64,000 bases of DNA from Ectobius pallidus (GCA_964059195.1 CAXKWD010000004.1:124530043-124594042); one strand, 5' to 3'; counted from the first letter of the stretch, positions 24,198 through 34,999 are shown. Notes: generated by a model not told the origin, from the letters alone. Translations and numbers: made by a program.

Positions 24198-24291
24198 AAT
24201 ATGAGCGTAACAATGAAGTGTCACATTTTGAATAGCCAGATCGCAGGATTGGGGCATGTGGTCAGCATGCCGACTCCTACGGCAGTTATTG
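24198..24291 (-). repeat. Truncated SINE (family S1)
   Basis: Only the 3' part of the SINE body is present, ending abruptly at 24291 where the palindrome ends. Confidence 0.7.
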
Positions 24292-24299
24292 GGGGATAT

Positions 24300-25560
24300 T
24301 CTAAAAAAAAGAGTATGAAGTTCTTACTGGCAGATTTCAAGTTTGCACTTGCAGTCGTATGCATAAAAAGCCTGGGGACTCCCCCATCCACTGCTCCCAC
24401 GTGACATGGCGCTCTTTGTACTCTGTCGCTTAGTGCCCGCTTCAATTCCGCATGCAGTAAGACCGAACGGCGGGAGTATTAAGTAGGAGATTTGTGAGCT
24501 ACCAAAAAAGCACACTCACTTCTCTCACAGCATGCTGTTAGGATGATTCGCGTGGAATATATGGACATTCCAGAAAGAATGAAAACTACAAATTTTTAGT
24601 TTTAATCCGTCTGTCAGTACTAGGTACTAGGGGTTTAAAAATTGTGTTTAAATTTTGTAATTGAGGTGCTTATGCTAAGAGCTAAACTTTTATTTGAAAT
24701 ATTTTTTTCGAAAAAATATTTCTGGCGGGTAGTTACAAGGCAGGCATCGTTCACAGAAACTCAATCTTATCTGGTGAACGGTAAAGCTTTGCATCAGGCT
24801 AATACAACTGAATACCTATACTCCGCAACACGGCCTCTTATTCTATATTAGAATTTGAAGAAAGGTGTACTGCCACGCCTAGGTTATACAAAAGTATTCG
24901 AGTGCATTTATTAAGATTTTATTTGGATTGTGTATCCTTAAGGGATGCGGCACGAGGTACGGCAACGACTTTCTTTTCATTTTTACAAGCACTTTATTTG
25001 ACGAAAATTTAATTTTTCTTAATTTTCTCGAAATAGTTTTAACAATTTTATAGGCTTATTATGTAGGCCTACTATAATATATTGTAATAAGTACTATTTG
25101 AAAAACTTCTCCCAAGAAATTCTCTGAAGGCTAGTTATAAGCCATTCATTTTATACAATATAGACTTGGATTTTTTGGTCTTGCCTCGCGAATAATGCGA
25201 CTTGGAAACGAGGCAGATACAAGTGAATGCGCACTACTGCAATACAGCCGTGTACTCTACACTAGAATAGGCTATATTAAGAGTAGAGGGAGTTATATGA
25301 ATGTTTCATATCACATTTTAAAAATACTAATTATATTAAATGTTGCAATTATGTTATAATGAATTTTCATTAATGTTATGGATTATGTGATCCTGTACTT
25401 CTTCTTCCATTGCGGTATCTGATATGATGATGTAAATGACCATTCTATGCAGTCCCTTCAGAGAGAGCAGAAATAATTAATTGTCTTCCTCTTCATAATG
25501 CTGATCTGGCATCTCCCACTGCGAGAAGACCCTTGTTTATTTTCGTAAGTTTGTTTATGC
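24300..25560. other. Unclassified interior of the 5.2-kb composite
   Basis: No supported gene. The frames here are short and overlap in several phases, as expected for non-coding DNA. Confidence 0.35.
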
Positions 25561-25572
25561 AGGTGCATGTTT

Positions 25573-25770
25573 CAAAGCGACGGCAAAATTTCCGTCGGGC
25601 TCCAGTGGCACCAGGCGGCTGCAAAACTGCCGCCGACGGAAATTTTAACGATCGTTTTTTTTTCCGCCTCGTGTGCAAGCTCTAATTCACTTCAATGTCC
25701 TTCTGTCTTTGGGCGGCGACGGCAAATTCTCCGCGACGGAAAAAAAAAAACGCCATGTGTGTAACCAGGC
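25573..25770 (-). mobile_element. PIF/Harbinger-like MITE end, copy H4
   Basis: Read on the minus strand it starts GCCTGGTTACACACATGGCG directly next to TTA at 25771-25773 and shares its full ~200 bp with H1. Only 13 bp of the hAT-like right end separate that TTA from the GTTGCCAG duplication. Confidence 0.65.
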
Positions 25771-26136
25771 TTACGCTAGGCCACTGGTTGCCAGTGGTCT
25801 CAGATGGGTTTGGAAATATAAGAAACGGGACTTTAACAAATTAGAGAAGCTTTCAATATAATTCATGTTATAAATAAATATTAAAGAATGAAATCCACGA
25901 AAATAATGCAGTCACATAACATTCACTACCCTGGACATAGAGGAAAAAATACGAGGTATGGTAATACAGTATATATATTATTATATCGCAGGTTTTTGGA
26001 GAGAGAAGCATGAAAGTGATATTGCATTTCTGTTTAATTTCATCCCCAAAACGGTTTTATGGTAAATGAAAGTGAGAAATAAAAAATTCCACAAAGACAA
26101 TGCAATTTTATGTTACCGGAATTTCTGTTTTTATTT

Positions 26137-26303
26137 AGATTTCGAAGAAAAATCTACCTATTGCAATGGATACCATGTCATGATTTTCGAAAAATTCTTT
26201 CATATCTTTACGTTTCATGCTCCCCTAAGTACGAAACCACCGCCCGTTCAAAAAAAATTTTTTGTGATATTTATATATATATATATTTATTTATATATAT
26301 ATT

Positions 26304-26352
<49 letters not shown>

Positions 26353-27051
26353 TTATATATATATATATTTATATATATCTTTACACGATAGCGGCCGTAA
26401 TTTTGAAGATATTTGAACCAAATTTTAATATGTTATTTCTAGGCCAAGTTCGTTAATGAGCAAAATTGGCCCAAGGGGGTGGTCGGGGGAGAGGGTTGAA
26501 ATTTTTAAAAATGTATATCCCGGCCCCTATGAAGTACAGAGGGAAACTTTGTTGGAATAAATTACAGTACTCCCTATGGAGATCACAGTGACACCAACGA
26601 TTCGGGGGTTCGAGTGAGGGTGGGGTGGGGGATGAAAATCCGAAACTTTTGAAACCACGTCTTGTGGGGTATCGTTGAAAAGCTCTTGATGAGTACTCTA
26701 CAAATCAATAACTAGTTTCTTGATAGCTCTCATATGACGCGAGATTTTAATGTTTGAAAATAATAACACTTAAAAGAATTATTAAAATGTCATAATTTTG
26801 TCTTGTTTAGCGGCTTTGCTAATTTTATTCATTGCTGATCTTGCGCACGGCCTCCCAGAATATTATATCCTATTCTCGTTGTCAAAACAAATGATTGTAG
26901 GCTCTTCCTCTTTACCGAATTCAGTTCTTATTACTGCGGGTTTGCCATGCCAAGGCTAAAAAAGAAGAGTGCTGCGCAGCGACAGTAAATTAAACCAAAA
27001 GCACTTAGAAATCTACCTCAGCCTGTAGGCTTGCCTAAAGGGATTTTTTTC
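26137..27051. mobile_element. Family X non-autonomous element, copy 2
   Basis: It has the same organisation as 11233-12078, with an expanded AT tract at 26263-26379. Comparison with the empty site defines its ends: it begins AGATTTCGAAG and ends AAAGGGATTTTTTTC, with TTATTT on both sides. The terminal AGGT of the other copies is lost or overlaps the target. Confidence 0.8.
26263..26379. repeat. Interrupted (TA)n/(TATATATTTA)n microsatellite
   Basis: TA runs are broken by regularly spaced TTTA. This is the variable tract inside family X. Confidence 0.9.
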
Positions 27052-27229
27052 TTATTTGAACCCCTACCATGCTTGCTGTGTACAAGCGATGGGATTGAGG
27101 GAACAGTTTGAATGTGGTAAGTCGTTCTTCCTATTTCAAATTCTAAATACCTATATAATGACAAGTCCTTCATAAGATAATTTCCAATTACAAAATAAAA
27201 AACCCAGGCGACGCCGGGTCTTTTAAGCT

Positions 27230-27560
27230 AGTCTAATATATTATAAAAACCATCCTAAGTAGGTAGGCCTACATGATATATGGGCCTAATGAATGTTGTA
27301 TAGGTACATCCAACGCCACCTATTAACAAGAGAGTATTCAAGTGTGAAATCAATTGGCTTTCCATAGCAACCGAAAAAATCTGATGTGAAAGTCACATAA
27401 CTTCCTCTGCCCAAATAAAAGTTAGCAGTAATCACATATCCTTGTACAGAATCGCAAGACACAATTTTACGCTAAGGTAAAATGCAAATATAAGTCGCAC
27501 CTTGGGATGAATCGGTCCCGCCCAACCCACCCAACGATGTAGCGAATTCTTCTGTCTTCT
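27230..27560. other. Spacer with a short family Y-like start
   Basis: About 27360-27405 resembles the beginning of family Y (GTCACATAACTTCCTCTGCC). Nothing else is supported. Confidence 0.4.
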
Positions 27561-27577
27561 TATTATGAAGAAACTTG

Positions 27578-27645
27578 TGATTGGACGTTGGAGGAGTGAC
27601 GTCATACCGCTAGACGAGCGAGATATATAATATGGCACATTTTCG
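27578..27645 (+). promoter_or_regulatory. Promoter-like cluster: CCAAT complement, CRE palindrome, TATA
   Basis: Within 68 bp lie ATTGG, the perfect CRE palindrome TGACGTCA (27597-27604) and an AGATATATAATATGG TATA-like stretch about 20 bp later. The order and spacing suit a Pol II core promoter, but no downstream gene was found. It may be a transposon promoter or chance. Confidence 0.35.
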
Positions 27646-27774
27646 AAACCTACTAACAGTGTATCGTACATTATTTGAAAATGCAAGGGCGCTTCGCTAC
27701 GGCTGACGCCTCCGCTTCGCGCACTTAACTATGTGGTTAGTGTTATGCATTATTTAGACTATATGCAGAGGCGG

Positions 27775-27860
27775 GTACAAGGCACTTGCGACAATGTACA
27801 AGGACACTTCAAGAACACTTGCGACAATATACAAGGACACTTGCGACAATATACAAGGAA
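27775..27860. repeat. ~22-bp minisatellite
   Basis: Three to four copies of ACTTGCGACAATATACAAGG-like units. Confidence 0.85.
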
Positions 27861-27959
27861 AGTTGGTCACCCTACTTCGCTCAGAAACAAAATACATCAC
27901 ACAGTCCGTGCAAATGCGAATATCGAATGGGCGGAGCTTAAGGGGCGACTTATATTTTA

Positions 27960-28340
27960 ATTATACCCGGTAATTATGCTATAAATACCTTATAGCCCCT
28001 TCTTTCAATGTTGCGACTGAAAACCACCCTCTGAAGTAAAAACTCGGAAACTGAAGTATGCTGGAATTTCATGCAATCTGGGTGCGGACTGTCGCCTCTA
28101 CTGGAGAAATTAGGCAATTGAGCAATACGCTGAACTCCATGTTAAAATAAAGCATAGGACAGGCAGTGTAATTCTCGAGGCGGCGGTGATAAAAATGCAG
28201 GCTATGACCGAACAAAAAAAGAATAAATAAATTTTAAAAAAAAAAGTGACTGCAAACGTTTATTGAACTTTCCGAAATTTATCGAATATTCCCCTCAAAT
28301 ATTTCTTTACTGTAAGCATGGGCAACAATACATCTTTCTC
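27960..28340. other. Spacer without recognised features
   Basis: No gene or bounded repeat is supported. Confidence 0.35.
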
Positions 28341-28344
28341 ACTC

Positions 28345-28733
28345 CATGTGCTTATATAGAATAAGAGGCCGTGAATGTTCGCATATTGAGTTGTTCACTA
28401 GGCAAGATAGTTTCTACAAACAGTGGGTAGCATACAACCACCCTTCAGAGAATTTTTTTGAAAAAAAAGTTTCAAATATAAGTTTCAGTTCTTGGTATAA
28501 GCACCCCATGTACAAAATTCAAAGGAAATCGTTAGAGCCGTTTTTGAGAAAATCGCAAAAACAAAATTTTCTTCATATAAAATCCCCTTAAATAAAAGAG
28601 AAGGTTGTCGCCAATCTTAGTGTCATAGCCTCAGAAGGCTATAACCCAAATACAAAATGTTGTTTTCGTACGATTTTCCGTTACAAGAGGCCGTATTGCA
28701 AAGAACGCGTATTTACAGTGAGTGGCTTATAAC
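28345..28733 (+). repeat. Family W repeat, first unit and start of second
   Basis: The word AAGAGGCCGT occurs at about 28362 and again near 28684, giving a tandem period of about 325 bp. The unit contains CCCTTCAGAGAATTT, ATCGTTAGAGCCGTTTT and GTCGCCAATCTTA. The second unit is split by the hAT element at 28734 and resumes at 30855. Confidence 0.7.
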
Positions 28734-29200
28734 CATGGGCGTACGGTGAAATTTTGTTCGGGGGGGGGGGGGTTCAATGTAAAGTTGTTTCAATTCCATG
28801 TTCTTGTACACATTGTAAGTTAATACTCTTTTTTAAAAATAACTATACAGTTGTATTGTCATCATTAATACTCTATAATTAAAATAGAGCACAGTCTTTG
28901 ATTCCATGTTTCATGAGGTATCTGCCCGTTTCTAGAGTAAATAAAAACTTTATTTGACAAATTATCATAGTACTTTATGATGTATAGGGCACATTTTTAA
29001 AGTAATCTTAAATCCAATGGTGGAGAAGTCGTCAGATTAATGCCGATTATGCCACGAGGATTTTGTGTTGTGTTCCTCAATACTAGGGCAAGGCATTTGA
29101 TGATTTTGCATCTTTTTTATATGAAGGTTAAAAGAAAGCTCAAATATATACAAATGTGTATCATGAACTAATTGATTAAATAACGGCAATTTGTTTTTGC

Positions 29201-29310
29201 ATTTTTCGTCATTTTCAAGGGATAGGTCATTTTCGGCAATTTTTAGGTAATTTTCAGCATTTTTAGGTCATTTTCGGCATTTTTAGGTCATTTTCGGCAT
29301 TTTAGGCCAT
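29201..29310. repeat. ~21-bp minisatellite inside the hAT
   Basis: Repeats of TTTTAGGTCATTTTCGGCA-like units. Similar TTTTAGGTCAT words recur near the right end of the element. Confidence 0.85.
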
Positions 29311-29424
29311 GTTTCAGTGGAGGTAGAGAGGAGCTTTTCCGTGTACAAATCGTTACTTACAGACAACAGACAATCGTTTTTATTTGAAAATCTCCGCAAA
29401 GTGTTCATAGGTCGTTTTAATTAA
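29311..29424 (+). pseudogene. hAT transposase C-terminal fragment
   Basis: The frame reads VSVEVERSFSVYKSLLTD, then NRQSFLFENLRKVFIG, and ends at a stop at 29422-29424. The ERSFS.YK..LT..R.SF..ENL.K pattern is the hAT dimerisation-domain end of CGGBP1/ZBED-like transposases. Only about 37 residues survive, and everything upstream in the element is repeat. Confidence 0.75.
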
Positions 29425-29790
29425 GGTTTATTATAAACACCACAGCAGTTTGTCTTGTAGCAATAAATGTTTTTTTCTTTCTTTTTAAGTGGCACATATT
29501 TGTTAGGGGCAATTTGATGGGCTTGCCAATTCAGAAAGAATTTATTTTTCGCTATAAGTGTGTTTTATAATGTAAATTCATATATAACACACTGTCATAA
29601 ATTGTTTTTAGCAATTCATTACTTTAAAAAAATTAATTATAAGTAATAATAGTAAATTTATTGGTCATTTTTTATTTCGGGTAATTTTTTCACTATTTTA
29701 GGTCATAAATGCATTTTTATTTTGCATTTTTTCACTATTTTATGGTCATTAAATGCCTTGCCCTACTCATTACTGTTGACTTTACGAACT

Positions 29791-29981
29791 GATGCTGGTC
29801 CCCTTAGCCGTGGTAGATAAGGCCTTGGAGCCGTGGAGTAGGAGGCTGTGGGTTCGAATCCCACCTCGGGCATGGGTGTTTGTGTGTAATAAGGAAAAAA
29901 TGGAAAAAAAATGGCAAACAACATAAATAATTCAGCAAAATTGGTCTATGGCTGGCTAAATGAAAAAAAAAAAAAAAAACA
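29791..29981 (+). repeat. tRNA-derived SINE (second family) with A-rich tail
   Basis: A tRNA-like head with TTAGCCGTGGTAGATAAGG and a B box GGTTCGAATCC at 29851-29861 is followed by a short body and a 16-base A run at 29966-29981. It lies inside the 28734-30854 hAT, just right of the nested hAT. Confidence 0.8.
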
Positions 29982-30854
29982 GGTTGATGAATTTCGGTGG
30001 GTGTATTTGAGTGGTGTAAGTTGCAAGACGTGTCAATTATAATATATGATGGACAGGGAACTAATAACAGAGTGATTTCATTCTTATAATCATGTTACAA
30101 GCATATTAAAGTTCATAATACATTTTGTATATTTAAATACGGTACCTAACCTCAAGGGCTGGTTACAAACAATCTGATGCTTCACTGTGAATTGCCCGGT
30201 GACTTAATAAATAGCCTATTAATAGGCTGATGAAATTAATCGATGATTTTAAAAACGTACCCTATACACACTATGGGCTAGAATCTACATGAGCTCTATA
30301 TGCCGATCACTAGGACCTTTACTGAAAACAGGTAATATCGAGATCCAAGTCTGAACTATGAGTAGTGGTGCCACTGGCAGATTTATAAGCTGTAACCAGC
30401 TTACGCAAGTACCAAGTACCAAGTCTACGAATCAGTATATCAGTATCGACAAACTGATTGCAGACTTGCCGGTAGGAAGTTCGTAAATCCATTCCAGAAT
30501 ATAGGTTTTTATGTTATTCAAATTTTTGCATAAATTAAGCTGAAATCAAATGAAATTACGGTATCCAAACAATCACACCACAATTCCGAAGGGAGTTTTA
30601 ATTATTAGTAACACGTCACTGCTGTGAAGCTGAAGAACTATCAACACGATGCCATTTTGAAATTCGAATCTTAAAAAAAAATATGATACATCTTCAATAA
30701 TGCCTTGATATGTAGGCCTACAAAGTTGTAAAATATGTAACAACCGAAACAGTGTTTTTTTAATTTTGTTACATGATGTTATAATTTTAAAAATACTGCA
30801 GATATTTCGGGGGGGTTTCAACCCCCTGAACCCCCCCCCTACCGTACGCCCATG

Positions 30855-31320
30855 CTTATAACTACCCTTCAGAGAATTTTCTCGAACAAATGTTTCAAAT
30901 AAAAGTTTTAGCTCTTAGTATAAGCAACCCATGTGGAAAATTTAAAGAAAATCGTTAGAGCCGTTTTCGAGAAAATCGCGAAAAATGAAAATTTCTTCAT
31001 GTAAAGTCCCCTTAAAAATAAGAGAAAATAGTCGCCAATCTTAACCTCACATCTTCAGAAGGTACCTGACCCAAATACGAAATTTTGTTTTCATACGATT
31101 TTCCGTTTTGGAGCTAGAGTGTTCACAGACAGACAGACAGACAGACGGACAGACGCACAGACAGACACACAGACATGTTTCCAAAAATACTATTTTTGGA
31201 TTCAGGGGGCCTTGAAACGTGTATATATGCTAAAAACTCAACTTCGAATTTTGGGGTCGACAACAATAGGCCTACTTCCTCTACCTATCGTACCTATGGT
31301 ACGGGCAGAGGAAGTAAAAA
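30855..31320 (+). repeat. Family W repeat, remainder, with (CAGA)n tract
   Basis: It repeats the unit of 28439-28680 (CCCTTCAGAGAATTT to ACGATTTTCCGTT). It then has a (CAGA/CGGA)n tract at 31115-31172, a TTTTTGGATTCAGGGGGCC block, and ends in GGGCAGAGGAAGTAAAA. The same order of tract plus block plus AAGTAAAA occurs at 34034-34196. Confidence 0.65.
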
Positions 31321-31689
31321 AGTTATGAATGATTTGGACGAAACTCAATATGCAGTGTATTTTTTTTTTTCTCCTCGAATCTGAGGTAGTTTTTTTCCCC
31401 CGGGCATCGAGTTTTAATCGTGAAGGATTTTAGCATCTTAATTATCAATCGTCTTAATAATTGTTTATGCATGATTTGGGTAAGGTTTATGAGTGTGGTA
31501 CATTTTAATCGTTTCATTTCGAATCTGTATGCCCATACGGAAGCACAAGATTCGTTTTATTCGTTTCATTAGTTACATTTATTACGTAAAACAATATAAT
31601 TAATTATGTAATTAATGCAATTATGAAAACACGATATCAATCTTAATAAATGTTTTAATTATTTTTCTATTACAAAATTATTTGTTAGC

Positions 31690-32560
31690 CCACGCTCTCT
31701 AAAACAGCAGCTTGTCGGACTGGTAACACACCGAAAAATTGCATTTTAGCGACCTGGGCCGCTAAATTTGCATAAAAATGCAGTTTTATCGGCCTAGGAT
31801 GCTAAAGTCGTCATGACAATCTATAAACAAACTCCAGATGGCATTGACCAGTCACACCAAGTTTAACGTGAATTTAAGAAGACTTTTGTCATAAAAATTA
31901 GCCAACGTGTTTCTTTATGATAATCAGAAATTTTATTAGGGTTTTTCATCATATAACAACAAATATAAGCCAACAACTTTTCATATCTTCCTTCACAAGA
32001 GAAACATCACAATGCACCCGCATTGAAATGCAATATCTGGGCCTCCATGGCCTGTATAGGGAACACTTTACTTCTATATTCCTTCTCATAGTCTACTGAT
32101 GCGCAGATTTTACTTTTGCTCCAATTCAAAGTTTCTGGCTTGGATTGAAATTTCCTCGGGCACTCATATTTTCACACGCTAGGCCTATTAATAAATAGTA
32201 GTTTACATGAATGATTGTTTACAAACAAGCTACTCATATAATATGCATCTATACAGCATTTCGTATTGGTACGGTTCACTGTTGTTCTGCGATTCAAGCG
32301 GCTGTGAGAATATGACGTTAACAAATGACTGACTGTACCTTTCATTATAATTAATTGTAAGGTATTTATATTTCATGTAATTTCATATAATTTAGAGAGC
32401 TTTACCAAAAAATATTGTATGCACCACGTAAGAAAAATCTTTATCGAACTCATCCAGTAATTCGGCCTCGGTTTATGACTAGGCCGCTATACTAAATTCG
32501 TCCGCTAAAGAGTTATTTTGCGTACTTGATACATAAATAGCTCAAATCGCGGGCGAAGCC
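31690..32560 (+). repeat. Repeat family V, copy 1
   Basis: It matches the reverse complement of 39280-39945 at the start (ACGCTCTCTAAAACAGC, GGCCTAGG.TGCTAAAG, CCAGATGGCA.TGACCAGTCA) and at the end (GGCGGCTGTGAGAATATG-like, then TTTTGCGTAC and ATACATAAATAGCT). Terminal words containing CGCTAAA are partly inverted, so it may be a non-autonomous DNA transposon. There is no coding capacity. Confidence 0.65.
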
Positions 32561-33260
32561 TCGGGCACGTGCTAGGGAATAACTAAAATGATATGTAACA
32601 CAGCATAAACAGTAATTTACACTTATATCAGTCTGACAGTAATTCATGCTTTCTAAGCCGGTATGGTATGCTTTATTAATTTTTAAAAGTATTTATTGTT
32701 GGTTTATTTGGAAAGCATTTGACCTAATGAGTGTTAATTAGTTTCTTCATATGAAGTTGAAGTTCCTTATCACTGTATCCATTAGCTCGTACAGCAGTCA
32801 GTAGCTATGATGGTAATAGAGGTAGACATATATCCACGTTGTAATTACATTACCCTGATGCCTCAAATTACAAAGATAACGTAGCCTATACCACTTTGAG
32901 TTTATTTATTAGCATGGTATGTGCACCCATATATGTACCGGATGCAATAACATTTATGGTTTATGTAAATAATTAATTGCTTTCCTATATACCTATATAC
33001 CTATATACCTCGTTTAAATGAATTAACAAAGTCGTAAATGTACATACAGCAATAAAAAATAGTCTAGTGGAAGATGAGTAATTTGCAGCAGAAACGAAAC
33101 ACGACAAACTCACAGTTTCTGTATGTAGTCAAGCATGATGGACTATATTAATAACTTCCTTTATAAATCTCCAACCCTGAGCATGACAAAGAAGATATGA
33201 AAGTGCAATTATTTAATTTTTTTCTGTAAAGACAACTTTAATTTCGAAAAAAAAAAAGCA
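32560..33260. other. Spacer with a 10-bp triplicate
   Basis: TATATACCTA-type units are repeated three times at 32987-33008. Nothing else is supported. Confidence 0.4.
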
Positions 33261-33264
33261 TAGG

Positions 33265-33560
33265 TACTAGTGATAGGCAGAATCGAATGATTTTAAGAAT
33301 CGAATAAACTGTTATCGAGTAGTATAAAGCATTCAATTATTATTCGAATGAAGACGTACTCGGATGTATGCAGAATCCGAGAACTCGCGATAGGCCTACG
33401 AGATGTGAGAACCGGTAGCCAAAAACTGACTCGATTGATAACTCAAATCGAATGTTCAGTTCGGCAATGTCATCATATTACAAGATATATTGCTATTGCT
33501 TCACTCAATCGGCGTGGCTCACTCAAGCAATAGGAGTTAGTTTTACGCAGCGCTGCCAGA
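33265..33560. other. Possible hAT-like left end
   Basis: TAGTGATAGGCAGAATCGAA at about 33270 looks like a hAT terminus, but no matching right end or 8-bp duplication was found. Confidence 0.25.
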
Positions 33561-34029
33561 TATTGCGTTAATATCATTGTCCTACTGGCGTTAACAGAAT
33601 AGATCCTTCGCATTTAGTGATATTTATTTAGTTTTTATCTTGATACCTATTAATTTTATAAAGAAATGTGTAGGCCAATTACAAAAATTATTCATTCTAA
33701 TTTTCTCTTCAACTTAACTATGTTAGGTTTTTATTTAACGCCTACTGTAACGGAGATAATCTTGAAAAATTGAAAATGGATAAAGTACGTAAGTCATTTT
33801 TACAGAAAAACGGATACAGCCATTTTATTAGTCGTCGATAGAAATATTGAGTTTTATATTTTTATTAAAATCGTTAGCCAATTTTTTTCAAAAATTAAAT
33901 TTAAAAAAGTTTAAAGCTGTCCTTAATATTTGTTATGAAACCCAAATTCAGGGCGGTTCGATAAAATTCCGAAAAAGTCCTTAATTGAAAAAATGAAGTA
34001 AAAAATGATCTGTTTACAAGCTGTGCTTG

Positions 34030-34196
34030 TCCACAGACGGACAGACAGACAGACGGACGGACAAACAGACAGACGTCATTCCAAAAACATTTGTTTTCTG
34101 TTTCTGGGCATCGTGAAACACGTTTGCCCGGAGTTATCTCGATTTCGATTTTTTGTCATGATCACAATACTCTCTATACTACGTAGAAAGTAAAAT
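34030..34196 (+). repeat. (CAGA/CGGA)n tract with conserved downstream block
   Basis: The tract at 34034-34073 is followed by CCAAAAACATTTGTTTT, GGGCATCGTGAAACACG and TACGTAGAAAGTAAAA. This parallels the end of family W at 31115-31320. Confidence 0.6.
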
Positions 34197-34199
34197 GTA

Positions 34200-34990
34200 A
34201 CCGGTGGTTATTATATGAAAATGAATGGGAAATAAACCATAATTATAATATTAATAACGTTAATAATATTTTTATTAGGCCTATGTAAGTTGTAAATCCC
34301 GGTAGTTTGTTCGTAACAAAAGTAATAGACTGATGTCTTGTAATACCACCGCTGAACTACTATCGGGAAGAACGCAGTAAAATTTTGTAAAATGGTCCTT
34401 AGCTCATTGAGCAAAGAGGGTGTTTGTTGTAGTTCGGTAGGCGTCCTTTAGGTACGGCAGTTCGGATTTGTATTTTTACAATTAAATTACACAAGAACAT
34501 ATCGTTTTAATTGCATTCAATGATTTGTTCAATTCTATTTCATTCATATCTGAGCATAAAATGACATTTTTGTGTAAATTAAATCTTCCGGCATCAGTTC
34601 AAAAATTCAGGTGGCCAGGATGCTTCGGCGTGCTGCCATCTTGTTTCAACCAAGATTCCCTAACTAGCAGTTGGAAGCTTGTCAGCGACTCCATCCTCCT
34701 GCTAGCTTATCTGGAAGTTGTCTTGCCAGACAGAATTTCTCAGGAGATCATAATACGCAATTCTTGGCCAACTTCCAGATAGGTTCTCTATCTGGCAGAT
34801 AAATATGATATCAGCAGGTCGTCGTACAGGCCATTAACATTCTAGGTGCATTGCAAATACTGTAACGTCTACATCAGGCCTAATAGACATGGAATAGTGA
34901 ATGAAAATTCAGTTATACCATACTAAAGTAAAAAATTAACAAACCCCAATGGCGCTGCATCCCTATAGGAATTAGGAACCACCATTCGAC
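34200..34990. other. Spacer without recognised features
   Basis: No gene or bounded repeat. The frame at 34525-34782 has no family resemblance. Confidence 0.35.
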
Positions 34991-34999
34991 CACTCAACA

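Larger units (their letters stand above)
23596..24291. repeat. Right arm of the imperfect palindrome
   Basis: It is the mirror of 22878-23577. Its mariner-like TIR (GGGTAAGGTGGTACATTTTC) starts at about 23902, matching the left-arm TIR near 23268. Homology stops inside the SINE body at 24291, whereas the left side continues to a full SINE. Confidence 0.85.
20559..25786. mobile_element. 5.2-kb composite bounded by hAT-like ends
   Basis: The left end CAGTGGCGTAGC and the complement of the right end, CAGTGGCCTAGC, match at 11 of 12 bases. An identical 8-bp sequence GTTGCCAG flanks both sides (20551-20558 and 25787-25794), the size expected for hAT. No hAT transposase was seen inside. The interior holds a minisatellite, PIF/Harbinger-like ends, a SINE, mariner-like halves and a large palindrome. 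The ends resemble those of the smaller hAT elements at 45944 and 57923. Chance matching of ends 5 kb apart cannot be fully excluded. Confidence 0.55.
25884..27225. repeat. Family Y repeat interrupted by family X
   Basis: The left part (25884-26136) and right part (27052-27225) match the continuous copy at 13012-13725. TTATTT is duplicated at the junctions (26131-26136 and 27052-27057). Confidence 0.8.
29084..29765. mobile_element. Nested hAT remnant
   Basis: The inverted ends start TAGGGCAAGGCATTTGATGA and TAGGGCAAGGCATTTAATGA, 19 of 20 bases. The flanking 8-mers CTCAATAC and CTCATTAC differ at one base. It contains a ~20-bp minisatellite (29201-29310) and a transposase C-terminal fragment. 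Confidence 0.85.
28734..30854. mobile_element. hAT-type element with G-run ends
   Basis: The termini are CATGGGCGTACGGT and its exact complement, flanked by the perfect 8-bp duplication CTTATAAC (28726-28733 and 30855-30862). Long G or C runs lie just inside each end. No full transposase is present. A smaller hAT (29084-29765) and a SINE (29791-29981) are nested inside. Confidence 0.88.

Noticed and set aside
22878..24291. Palindrome as an assembly or library artefact
   Set aside because: The arms differ by roughly 10-15 per cent with many small indels, which a foldback artefact would not show.
33265..33560. hAT beginning TAGTGATAGGCAGAATCG
   Set aside because: No matching right terminus or 8-bp duplication was found downstream.
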